Assembly (NCBI GenBank): GCA_020722825.1
Contig: DYKC01000025.1
Location: 1 to 12,274 of the forward strand
Length of the DNA stretch: 12,274 bases
Origin: Vermiphilus sp.
GTDB lineage: Bacteria; Ratteibacteria; UBA8468; B48-G9; JAFGKM01
Reading direction: 5' to 3'
Within the stretch, counting starts at the first letter, position 1. Every line of letters begins with the position of its first letter. The notes under the pieces are model-generated. The model searched no databases. It was not told where the DNA came from and was given only the letters and a program-made list of their open reading frames with translations. This document shows positions 1 through 6,766 of the stretch, one piece after another. Made by a program: the position numbers and the translations under genes.

Positions 1-35
1 TAATAAACTTCTCTTTAATCTCTCTTCTTAACTAC

Positions 36-56
36 TATTGTTCATAGTGAACAATA
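36..56. promoter_or_regulatory. Operator-like palindrome upstream of the Fe-S protein gene
   Basis: A perfect inverted repeat: the 9-base arm TATTGTTCA (36-44), spacer TAG (45-47), then TGAACAATA (48-56). It ends 4 bases before the AGGAGG ribosome binding site of the gene starting at 72. A weak possible -10 (TACTAT, 33-38) overlaps its left edge, so a bound regulator would be placed to repress. Size and symmetry suit a dimeric helix-turn-helix repressor. No regulator gene is in the window and the family cannot be named. As RNA it could also form a small hairpin next to the ribosome binding site. Confidence 0.6.
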
Positions 57-71
57 TACCAGGAGGAAAAG

Positions 72-1016
72 ATGATTAACTCAAAAGAAGTAAAGGAATA
101 TGCCAAGAAGTGTGGGGCGGATTTGGTAGGGATTGCTTCTATGGATAGATTTGAAGGAGCGCCGAAACAGATGGATCCAAGATATATCTTTCCTGATGCT
201 AAGGCCTTAATTGTTTTAGGGTTCCGTATCCCCAGAGGTTATTTGCGGGGAATCGAAGAAGGAACCTACTTTACTGGCTATCCCGCAATGGGTTATGCGG
301 GAATAAACGTTTTTTATGCGCCCATTGTTCTTAGGGAATTGGTCTGTTTTATCGAAGACAGAGGTTATGAAGCGGTGCCATATCCAAACATCTATCGGGC
401 TCCTGCTATTGATATTACCACTGGAGTAATGAGGAAGGGTTGGAGTAGACCGGTTTCTCCAGACAAACCTGCCCCGGACGTATTTATTCATCTTCGGATT
501 GCTGCCTTTTGTGCTGGTTTAGGAGAGATAGGCTATAGCAAAATGTTTCTCACTCCGGAATTTGGGCCAAGGCAGAGGTTTGCTGTTTGTCTTACCGACG
601 CTCCTTTGAAACCTGACCCCATATATGAAGGACCTAAACTTTGTGATCGATGTATGTCCTGTGTTAAAGATTGCTCTGGAAAAGCAATAAGCAGAACAGA
701 GACGGTGAAGATTAAAGTGGCTGGCAGAGAAGTAGAATGGGGGAAGTTAGATGAAATGAAATGTCATTATGCTTACACCGGTGGTACTAGAGAGACCAAT
801 CCATTTTATCCAGAAGATGCAGATGAGAATGCATGGAAGGACTGGGCAGGAGATAGTGAACTTATAAAAACCTGGATGGACCCATATGGACATAAACCAG
901 CCATTGAAGGAGGCCGGGGCTGTATCCGTGCCTGTATGATTCATTTGGATGAAAGAGGAATATTAAAGAATAAATTTAAAAGTCCTTTTAGAAAAAGAAA
1001 ACCCTGGGTATTGTAA
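72..1016 (+). CDS. QueG-like 4Fe-4S iron-sulfur protein, function unknown
   Basis: A 314-residue soluble protein whose architecture resembles the epoxyqueuosine reductase (QueG) / reductive dehalogenase-like Fe-S group. The N-terminal half resembles the cofactor-binding domain, with AGLGEIGYSKMFLTPEFGP at about 148-166. A ferredoxin-type cluster motif follows with C191, C194, C197 and C201 (Cx2Cx2Cx3C). QueG normally has a second full Cx2Cx2Cx3C; here only C231, C284 and C288 follow, so the second cluster is either built differently or absent. The GxGKN-like motif of QueG is also changed (GYSK). It is therefore probably a redox protein related to QueG and not a true tRNA queuosine enzyme. The start is fixed by AGGAGG at 61-66, 5 bases before the ATG. 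No signal peptide or membrane segment is seen. It lies 203 bases upstream of the secreted glycosidase-like gene on the same strand; whether they share a transcript is unknown. The general class is fairly secure, the substrate is not. Confidence 0.75.
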   Translation: MINSKEVKEYAKKCGADLVGIASMDRFEGAPKQMDPRYIFPDAKALIVLGFRIPRGYLRGIEEGTYFTGYPAMGYAGINVFYAPIVLRELVCFIEDRGYEAVPYPNIYRAPAIDITTGVMRKGWSRPVSPDKPAPDVFIHLRIAAFCAGLGEIGYSKMFLTPEFGPRQRFAVCLTDAPLKPDPIYEGPKLCDRCMSCVKDCSGKAISRTETVKIKVAGREVEWGKLDEMKCHYAYTGGTRETNPFYPEDADENAWKDWAGDSELIKTWMDPYGHKPAIEGGRGCIRACMIHLDERGILKNKFKSPFRKRKPWVL

Positions 1017-1059
1017 ATTTATGTGTACTATCTTTAAGTGATGATTACAGATATTCTTA

Positions 1060-1068
1060 TTCATAGTG
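1060..1068. promoter_or_regulatory. Possible half-site matching the upstream operator
   Basis: TTCATAGTG at 1060-1068 is identical to the centre and left half of the palindrome at 36-56 (TTCATAGTG at 41-49). Two T's further left also match, but the right arm does not. It lies in the leader between the Fe-S protein gene and the secreted protein gene. It could be a weak second site for the same regulator or a chance 9-base match. Confidence 0.25.
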
Positions 1069-1089
1069 TTATTAGGGCGAGTTTTCCAA

Positions 1090-1115
1090 GGGGTGAACCA
1101 GTAGCGCTTTACCCC
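1090..1115 (+). other. Stem-loop in the 1017-1219 intergenic leader
   Basis: GGGGTGAA (1090-1097) pairs with TTTACCCC (1108-1115), 8 pairs including one G-T, around a 10-base loop. There is no T-run after it (AAGAGGGGAGG follows), so it is not a standard intrinsic terminator. It could be a leader structure ahead of the secreted protein gene. The rest of 1017-1219 holds a TTGACA at 1189-1194 with no usable -10 before the ribosome binding site, and no clear promoter. Confidence 0.35.
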
Positions 1116-1219
1116 AAGAGGGGAGGAAGAAAAATCATTGGAAGTGTTTTGATATTCAACGGTTTAGCAGGAAATTGAAGGGAAGTTTTTGACAGTACTA
1201 AACAATTTGGGAGGAGATT

Positions 1220-4200
1220 ATGATTTTAAAAATACAGAGGTCAATGGGGAAAATGACAGGCATTCTCATGCTTTTAGTTTGTCTAAGTTGTTTATATGCG
1301 CAGAATAAAGATAGTGTAGAGTCTCAAGATAAAAATGTCATAAAAAATAAAAATCTGAGTTTTGAGACAGGCAAAGGAGAGCTGCCAGACGGTTGGATTT
1401 TTTATACAAATGCACCCACAAATTTTAGAGGAATCTGGGAAATAAGCGAAGGACACAGCGGGAGCCGTTGTGTCAAAATAGAATGTTCGGAAAAAGGTGG
1501 GTGGGGAGCATGGCGGCTCACGCCGAACCCCAATTTTATCCCGGGAAAGACCTATAAGATAAGTGTATGGGTTAAGCAGAAGAACCTGGGTGGAGAATCA
1601 ACCTGTCTTTCAGTATATTCCTTTGATAAGAACGATAAACCCACACCTATACGTTACGAGAACTGTTTACCAGGCACAAGCAGAAACTGGTACAATCTAA
1701 CGAGTAGCTTCAAAGTTCCGAAAGATTCCGCTTACTGCAGGATAAGTTTGTTATTGACAAACAAGGGCGAGATTTGGTTTGACGATATAGAGATAAAGGA
1801 CGAAGGGGATATGGAAATCTCAAAGAATGAAAAGAAAATGAACGAAGTGGAAGAAGACTACTGGCAGGCTAACTGGATATGGAAGGATACCGGAGAAGAA
1901 GCTCAGCAATTGTATTTCAGAAAATTACTGAATATAGAGAAACTACCTAAAGAAGCAATTATACAGATTGCCGTTGATAACAAATATAAGCTTTATATCA
2001 ATGGGCAGATGCTTAAAGAAGGAGCTAATTGGACAGTTACAGATGTAGTGAATATAACGAATTCTCTTAAAATAGGGAAAAATATAATAGCAGTAGATGC
2101 AGAAAATTTTGGAGGAGAAGGGGGGATTATTTTTGAGGGGTGCCTAAATTATAAAAATAATGAGAAAGAAATTATAGTCTCTGATACCTCCTGGAAATAT
2201 TCGGATAAAAAAGATGATGATTGGTTAAAAGAAGACTTTAACGACTCTCATTGGAAAACACCTGTTCTACTTGGAGTCCCACCAAAAGGTGTATGGGGTA
2301 AAATAAATTATTATTATATTGGACCCAAGACAGATGTTGAATTGGTTAAGGTAGATGCTCCCAATAGTATTGAGGCTGGAAATTATCTAAAAGTTGTTCT
2401 TTATCTTAAGCCGCATGGATTGATACGTACGAATAAAAATTTGTCTATTAGGCTTAAAAGAGACAAAACTCTTATATTTGAAGATAAAATTACACCTTCA
2501 GTTCCGTTAAGTTCGTGGAAAGAAAGGGAAGTTACAAAAATAGGACCCATAAGTATACCTATTAACCCGTATCTCCGTTCAGGTGAATATAGCCTTGAGG
2601 TTGATATTCCAAAATCAAAATACACAAATATAGAAAACAGCTGCGTATTGAATTTCCAGGTGCAAAGTAAGAAAAGAGAATTTAAAGAAAGTATCGCAGA
2701 AAACAAGATGCTAAATGGGGCACCGGCACTTTTTGTAAATGGAAGAGCGGAAAACCAATTCTTTGAATCTTTCCTGATACGGAAGGCTGAAAACTATAAT
2801 AGGTTCGCAAAAATAGGTATAAATTTGACAAGAGTAATATGTGATTTTCGAGATGCATGGCTTGGATATTCTCAGTATTCATTTGAGAAATTTGATAATG
2901 ATGTTATGACTATACTGAACGGAAACCCAGACGCCAATCTGATAGTTGAGATTCACGTTCGCGGTTCTCACGGCCAGTGGTGGGAAAAAATGCACCCAGA
3001 GGAGATTTGTGTGCTGGATAACGGACAAAGAACAGTTCATACAGTGGTGTCTGAAAAATACATAGAAGACGCTTCTCAAGCAATATTGGACCTGATAAAG
3101 CATATAAATAAATCCGATTACTCAGAGAAAGTAATCGGATATTTCCCTATGGAGCAAATGGAATGGTTACTGCCAGGAACTTTTGGTCATTTTGCCGATT
3201 ACAGTAATGCTTATACAAATGCTTTCAGGAAATGGGTAAAAGAGAAATATAATGGAGATGTGTCTCTATTAAGGAAGAAATGGTCGGATATTAAGGTAGA
3301 TTTTGATACAATAGAGATTCCCACAAGAGAAGATAGGCTAAAGATGGATTTGCTTATTTTTAATAATCCATCCAAAAGCATGAAGATTATCGATTTTAAT
3401 CATTTCATTTCCGACTCTGCGGCAAATACAATTATCCACTATTGTAAACTTATAAAAGAAGCTACAAATAACAAGGCCATTTGTGGAACATATTATGGTT
3501 ATTTTATAGAACTTGCAAAAGGTTATAGAATACAATATAGTGGGCATCTTGCACTAAAAAAAGTCTTAATGTCTCCTTATGTTGATTTTGTTGACAATAT
3601 CATTACTTATGGCCATAGAAAAATTGGTGATGTTGGAGCTTTTGAGAGTGTTGTAGATTCTGTAAAAATAAATAAAAAAATCTGTTTTGTACAGGATGAC
3701 CAAAGAACATACCTTACTGCTTGGGAGAAAGATACTTCTGGATACAAATTGAAAAATTTAAAAGAAACGCTTGCCGCGTTAAAAAGAAATTTCGCACAAA
3801 CATTTGCTCACAGTTTAATTTATTACAACTATGATATGGTGAGCGATGAAAATACCCCAAATTGGTACACAGCAGATGATAATATTATGAATTGTATTGG
3901 GCAAATGAAAAAAATTGCTGATTTTGGAATGGATTTAGATAGAACCACAGCCAGTGAGATAGCCCTTATATTTGACCCGGAAAGTGTATGTTATATGAAG
4001 CCTGTAGAAGCATCATCTCGGGGAGATTATAGTCTTCTGGGGCCACTTGTATACGAATTTATAAGAACAATTGGCAGAATTGGTGCACCGTATGACCTCT
4101 ACTCCTTTGATGACCTTGATATAATGCCCCAATATAAATTATACATATTCTTAAATGCTTTTAAGATAGATGAGAATAGATTGAAAATAATCAATAATCT

Positions 4201-4843
4201 TAAGAAAAATGGAAAGACTCTTCTGTGGTTTTATGCGCCAGGTTTTATAACTGAAAACTCTTTTTCTGTTAAAAATATGGAAAAAACAACGGGAATGAGA
4301 TTGGGATATGAGGTAAAGAATGCCCCTTTACAAATAAAGATACTACCTTCAAAGGATGAAATGGTGTCAGGGATTCCTTCGGGATCAATCTTTGGCACTG
4401 ATAACTCAATAGGTCCGATATTCTACTGCAATGATGCAAAAGCTGTTAAACTTGGTGAACTAATATCTAATAATAAGGCTGGCTTCAGCGTAAAAAGATT
4501 CAGCAATTGGACTTCAGTATATTTGGCAGCACCACTTGTGGGAGGAGATGCAGTAGATATTCTTAGAAAAATTGCAGAGGAAGCGGGTGTTTTTATTTAC
4601 AGTAGGGATTCTGATGCTATATCAGTAAACAAAAATTTTCTTTCAATCCACACAAATTATGCAGGACGAAGAAAAATATCACTGCCAGAGAAAAAAGAAG
4701 TGGTCTTTGAAGTCTTTGATAAAAAAGTGATAGCCAAAAATACCGATTCATTTGAGATAGAAATTCCAGACAAAGAAACAAAAATGTTCTTTATGGGATC
4801 TGAGGAGACATTTTTGAAGCTAAAGGAAAAGATTGGGAATTAA
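1220..4843 (+). CDS. Secreted multidomain GH42-like glycoside hydrolase family protein
   Basis: A 1207-residue exported protein. Residues 1-27 form a signal peptide: a basic N-terminus, a hydrophobic core near GILMLLVCLSC, and a probable signal peptidase I cut after LYA. Apparent domains in order: a carbohydrate-binding-like jelly roll (about 44-196, ending IWFDDIEI); a rhamnosidase-N/GH2-like sandwich (about 215-350, with VDNKYKLYINGQ); an Ig-like section (about 370-490); a TIM-barrel region resembling GH42 beta-galactosidases (about 500-940, with VIGYFPMEQMEW then FRKWVKEKYNGD); a trimerisation-like Rossmann domain (about 950-1120); and a short C-terminal beta domain. E648 is the best acid/base candidate. 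The expected nucleophile area reads VQDDQRTYL (824-832) and shows no glutamate. The ATG is preceded by GGGAGG 5 bases away. Base use is AT-rich, with many ATA, AAA and AGA codons, unlike the minus-strand operon. The fold assignment is moderate; activity and substrate (perhaps a galactoside or plant/algal glycan) are unknown. Confidence 0.72.
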   Translation: MILKIQRSMGKMTGILMLLVCLSCLYAQNKDSVESQDKNVIKNKNLSFETGKGELPDGWIFYTNAPTNFRGIWEISEGHSGSRCVKIECSEKGGWGAWRLTPNPNFIPGKTYKISVWVKQKNLGGESTCLSVYSFDKNDKPTPIRYENCLPGTSRNWYNLTSSFKVPKDSAYCRISLLLTNKGEIWFDDIEIKDEGDMEISKNEKKMNEVEEDYWQANWIWKDTGEEAQQLYFRKLLNIEKLPKEAIIQIAVDNKYKLYINGQMLKEGANWTVTDVVNITNSLKIGKNIIAVDAENFGGEGGIIFEGCLNYKNNEKEIIVSDTSWKYSDKKDDDWLKEDFNDSHWKTPVLLGVPPKGVWGKINYYYIGPKTDVELVKVDAPNSIEAGNYLKVVLYLKPHGLIRTNKNLSIRLKRDKTLIFEDKITPSVPLSSWKEREVTKIGPISIPINPYLRSGEYSLEVDIPKSKYTNIENSCVLNFQVQSKKREFKESIAENKMLNGAPALFVNGRAENQFFESFLIRKAENYNRFAKIGINLTRVICDFRDAWLGYSQYSFEKFDNDVMTILNGNPDANLIVEIHVRGSHGQWWEKMHPEEICVLDNGQRTVHTVVSEKYIEDASQAILDLIKHINKSDYSEKVIGYFPMEQMEWLLPGTFGHFADYSNAYTNAFRKWVKEKYNGDVSLLRKKWSDIKVDFDTIEIPTREDRLKMDLLIFNNPSKSMKIIDFNHFISDSAANTIIHYCKLIKEATNNKAICGTYYGYFIELAKGYRIQYSGHLALKKVLMSPYVDFVDNIITYGHRKIGDVGAFESVVDSVKINKKICFVQDDQRTYLTAWEKDTSGYKLKNLKETLAALKRNFAQTFAHSLIYYNYDMVSDENTPNWYTADDNIMNCIGQMKKIADFGMDLDRTTASEIALIFDPESVCYMKPVEASSRGDYSLLGPLVYEFIRTIGRIGAPYDLYSFDDLDIMPQYKLYIFLNAFKIDENRLKIINNLKKNGKTLLWFYAPGFITENSFSVKNMEKTTGMRLGYEVKNAPLQIKILPSKDEMVSGIPSGSIFGTDNSIGPIFYCNDAKAVKLGELISNNKAGFSVKRFSNWTSVYLAAPLVGGDAVDILRKIAEEAGVFIYSRDSDAISVNKNFLSIHTNYAGRRKISLPEKKEVVFEVFDKKVIAKNTDSFEIEIPDKETKMFFMGSEETFLKLKEKIGN

Positions 4844-4857
4844 ACATCATTTTTTAT

Positions 4858-4934
4858 TGTTCGCTTCTTAAAATGAATCTTTGTAAAATCTCATTTAAAT
4901 CTGACCCTGTTTTCCCACTGAAAACTGACCCACC
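4858..4934. repeat. IS-end-like motif with two CTGACCC repeats
   Basis: CTGACCC occurs at 4901-4907 and again at 4925-4931, 24 bases apart. Between them GTTTTC (4909-4914) and GAAAAC (4920-4925) form a 6-bp stem around CCACT. The string ACTGAAAACTGACCCAC, with repeated copies near an end, resembles terminal regions of IS21-type elements as I remember them. No transposase is present, so this would at most be a footprint or solo end. TGTTCGC at 4858-4864 may be the outer tip. Identification is tentative. Confidence 0.3.
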
Positions 4935-4977
4935 TAAAAGCTCTAAATTTCCCTTAAATCTTCATCTATTTTAAAAG

Positions 4978-4995
4978 ACCCCCAAGATTGGGGGT
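4978..4995 (-). terminator. G/C-run hairpin, possible terminator for the ackA operon
   Basis: ACCCCCAA (4978-4985) pairs with TTGGGGGT (4988-4995), an 8-bp perfect stem around GA (in practice a 4-base loop). Read on the minus strand, the stem is followed by CTTTTAAAA, a short T-run. Read on the plus strand it is followed by GGGGATTG, with none. It would therefore work better for transcripts coming from ackA, although it is about 300 bases past that stop codon. Confidence 0.4.
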
Positions 4996-5017
4996 TGGGG
5001 ATTGAAAGAAAAGAAAT

Positions 5018-5194
5018 AAAACGCATTTTACCCTGCCTTAAAGTAAGATAACTCCATTACAGACAAATACTTATTGAGGTATAATACAGAGAAGTGGTAA
5101 AAAAGGTGTAGCCAGAACCTGAAAGAAGAAAATTGCTTTTACTTGTTGTCTATCAATGGTTTATGCTATAATCACTGGGGGTAAAATGCGCTTT
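5018..5194. repeat. 177-bp imperfect inverted repeat (MITE-like or structured RNA)
   Basis: The two ends mirror each other. The outer 16-base arms (5018-5033 and 5179-5194) match at 15 of 16 positions: AAAACGCATTTTACCC against AAAGCGCATTTTACCC on the other strand. After exactly 14 unmatched bases on each side come inner 19-base arms (5048-5066 and 5146-5164) sharing ATAA, CCATT and AGACAA blocks with small gaps. The 79-base centre is unpaired. Equal spacing on both sides argues for a real palindromic element. No ORF of note lies inside and no clear target-site duplication is visible. TATAAT appears at 5080-5085 and 5167-5172. Confidence 0.55.
5143..5172 (+). promoter_or_regulatory. Promoter-like sequence inside the inverted repeat
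   Basis: TTGTTG (5143-5148), an 18-base spacer, then TATAAT (5167-5172) preceded by TGC, an extended -10 form. It points on the plus strand toward the 3' end of ackA, where no real gene follows. If active it would make a short or antisense RNA against ackA. It may instead be chance in AT-rich DNA. Confidence 0.3.
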
Positions 5195-5298
5195 GCCTCC
5201 ATACCTACTTTTATCATAATACCTACCTATGATTTTGTCAATACTTCAATTTTTTTGAGAGGGGTGAAGAAAGGGAGTTGACGACGCAGGCAACGCAG

Positions 5299-6504
5299 TT
5301 ATCTGTGGGAAGTGGAAACGAAGGTATAGGTATCAACGGCAATGCGGAGTTCCTCATTGGTGGGAATTACATATACCTTTACTTTTGACTCCGGTGCGTT
5401 TATCTCGCCTTCATCTGAGAAGTTCTTGTAGTTTTTGTCTCTGTCCAGTATTATGCCGAACTCTTCCATCCCTGAAAGGGCTTTTTCTCGCACTTCGGGT
5501 GTTTTCTCTCCTGCCCCGGCGGTGAAGACAATCGCATCTGTCCGTCCAAGCACCGCCATATATGCACCTATGTATTTTTTTATCCTGTAACTGTAAACAT
5601 CTATTGACAGGGCAACCCTCCTGTTGTCTATGTTCTCAAGAAGGTTGCGGAAGTCATTGGAAACACCAGACAATCCGAGCAGCCCGCTCTTTTTGTTTAG
5701 AAGGTCATTAACCTCCTGACTGCTCAGTCCGAGACTTTCCATAAGGTGGAAGATGATGCCCGGGTCAATATCACCAGACCGCGTCCCCATCATCAGCCCC
5801 TCAAGAGGGGTCAACCCCATGCTTGTATCTATTGAATGTCCGTTTTTCACTGCGGTTATGCTGCATCCATTGCCGAGATGGCAGGTGATTACGTTTACCT
5901 CGTACTTGCCCTTGCCCATCAGTTCGGCAGCACGGCGCGCAACGTACCTGTGGGAGGTGCCGTGGAATCCGTATCTTCTGATGCGGTATTTTTCATAGAA
6001 CTCGTAGGGTATGGGATATAGATATGCAACCTCGGGAATGGTTGCATGGAAAGCCGTGTCAAAAGAGGCAACCTGCAGACTGTCAGGGAAAAACTTCATT
6101 GATGCCCTGATACCGGAAAGATTGTGTGGATTATGCAAGGGCGCCAGAGAGACATAATCTTCTATCTTTTGAATTATTTCGTCGTTTAACTGGACGCTCT
6201 TGTCAAAACCTTCCCCGCCGTGTACAACCCTGTGTCCGACACCCGCTATATCCTTAACGTCTTTGATAATGCCTGTTTCAGTGTCAACAAGAGTTTGTGC
6301 GATAAGATGCAGACTCTCTTCATGATTTTTGACCTGTACAGTTTTTTTTGAAAAAAACTTCTTTTCTCCCGTATCATAGGAAAAAAGAGAGACCTCTTCC
6401 CCTATCTTCTCAACAATACCCTCGGCAAGAAGTTTCTCCTCGGGCATCTCAAAGACCTTGAACTTAACTGAGGAACTGCCACAGTTTATCACCAGTATCT
6501 TCAT
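5299..6504 (-). CDS. ackA: Acetate kinase
   Basis: A cytoplasmic ASKHA-fold kinase that interconverts acetate + ATP and acetyl phosphate + ADP, and partners with phosphotransacetylase. At 401 residues it has the usual family length. Hallmarks visible: N7, S10, S12 and K14 in VINCGSSSVKFK; R92 in GHRVVHGG; H124 in APLHNPHNL; D149 in SFDTAFH; H181 in HGTSH; N212 in HLGNG; R242 in TRSGDIDPG; FTAGAGE at 327-333; E385 in PTNEE. These correspond to the substrate, nucleotide and catalytic positions known from the Methanosarcina enzyme. The start overlaps the preceding ACP stop as ATGA, and only a weak GGA lies upstream, so translation is probably coupled. It is the last gene of the minus-strand operon. 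Separation from pta by two genes is unusual, since the pair is normally adjacent. Confidence 0.97.
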   Translation of the reverse strand: MKILVINCGSSSVKFKVFEMPEEKLLAEGIVEKIGEEVSLFSYDTGEKKFFSKKTVQVKNHEESLHLIAQTLVDTETGIIKDVKDIAGVGHRVVHGGEGFDKSVQLNDEIIQKIEDYVSLAPLHNPHNLSGIRASMKFFPDSLQVASFDTAFHATIPEVAYLYPIPYEFYEKYRIRRYGFHGTSHRYVARRAAELMGKGKYEVNVITCHLGNGCSITAVKNGHSIDTSMGLTPLEGLMMGTRSGDIDPGIIFHLMESLGLSSQEVNDLLNKKSGLLGLSGVSNDFRNLLENIDNRRVALSIDVYSYRIKKYIGAYMAVLGRTDAIVFTAGAGEKTPEVREKALSGMEEFGIILDRDKNYKNFSDEGEINAPESKVKVYVIPTNEELRIAVDTYTFVSTSHR

Positions 6505-6749
6505 TTGTTTTCCAGGTGTTTCTGTATGAAATCAACCGCTTTCCCGACTGTCTTAACCTTCAGAGCCGCATCTTCTTCCATTTCAATGTCAAATTCGTCT
6601 TCAAATGCGGCTACCAGTTCCAGGCTCTGCACGCTTTCGGCACCGAGGTCCTCAACAAAACGACTTTCTGAGGTTATTACGGATTCCTCAACACCGAGAA
6701 CCTCCGCAGTTACCTTTTTCACTCTGCTTTCAACCTCTGCTCTCTCCAT
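6501..6749 (-). CDS. acpP: Acyl carrier protein
   Basis: A small acidic carrier protein with the four-helix ACP pattern: FVEDLGAESVQSLELVAAFE, then the acidic FDIEMEED and the helix KTVGKAVDFIQKHL. S39 is the expected 4'-phosphopantetheine site, but the usual DSL triad reads ESV (E38-S39-V40). The start is placed at 6749, giving 82 residues. An ATG four codons upstream (6761) lacks any ribosome binding site, while GGAGGAG at 6753-6759 serves 6749 and would lie inside the longer reading. It begins 17 bases after the GlmU-like stop and overlaps ackA by four bases. It may serve fatty acid or lipid synthesis or be a specialised carrier; no ketosynthase, MAT or ACP synthase gene lies beside it. 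Confidence 0.92.
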   Translation of the reverse strand: MERAEVESRVKKVTAEVLGVEESVITSESRFVEDLGAESVQSLELVAAFEDEFDIEMEEDAALKVKTVGKAVDFIQKHLENK

Positions 6750-6752
6750 AAT

Positions 6753-6759
6753 CTCCTCC
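6753..6759 (-). promoter_or_regulatory. Ribosome binding site that sets the ACP start
   Basis: On the minus strand GGAGGAG lies just upstream of the ATG at 6749, with GGAGG 5 bases away. The alternative ATG at 6761 has only CAGTAAATAGACAAT before it. This supports the shorter protein. Confidence 0.7.
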
Positions 6760-6766
6760 ATATTGT

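Larger units (their letters stand above)
4844..5298. other. Non-coding gap between convergent genes
   Basis: These 455 bases separate the 3' ends of the secreted protein gene (plus) and ackA (minus). They hold an IS-end-like motif, a G/C-run hairpin, a 177-bp inverted repeat, and past that a direct repeat of ATACCTAC (5201-5208 and 5219-5226). A weak stem ATCATA/TATGAT (5213-5218 and 5228-5233) is followed by TTTG. No convincing gene is seen. No strong intrinsic terminator lies directly after either stop codon. Confidence 0.7.

Noticed and set aside
1041..1178. A 45-codon plus-strand ORF (starts MITDILIHSVIRASFPRGEP) in the leader before the secreted protein gene
   Set aside because: No ribosome binding site before the ATG, it spans the stem-loop at 1090-1115, and nothing in it resembles a known small protein. 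Worth a homology check only.
1189..1194. TTGACA as a -35 box for the secreted protein gene
   Set aside because: The matching -10 position falls in the GGGAGGAG ribosome binding site, so no promoter can be built from it.
5187..5282. A 31-codon plus-strand ORF (MRFASIPTFIIIPTYDFVN...) after a G-rich stretch and a promoter-like box
   Set aside because: It begins inside the inverted repeat arm, is low in complexity and has no recognisable feature; most likely chance.
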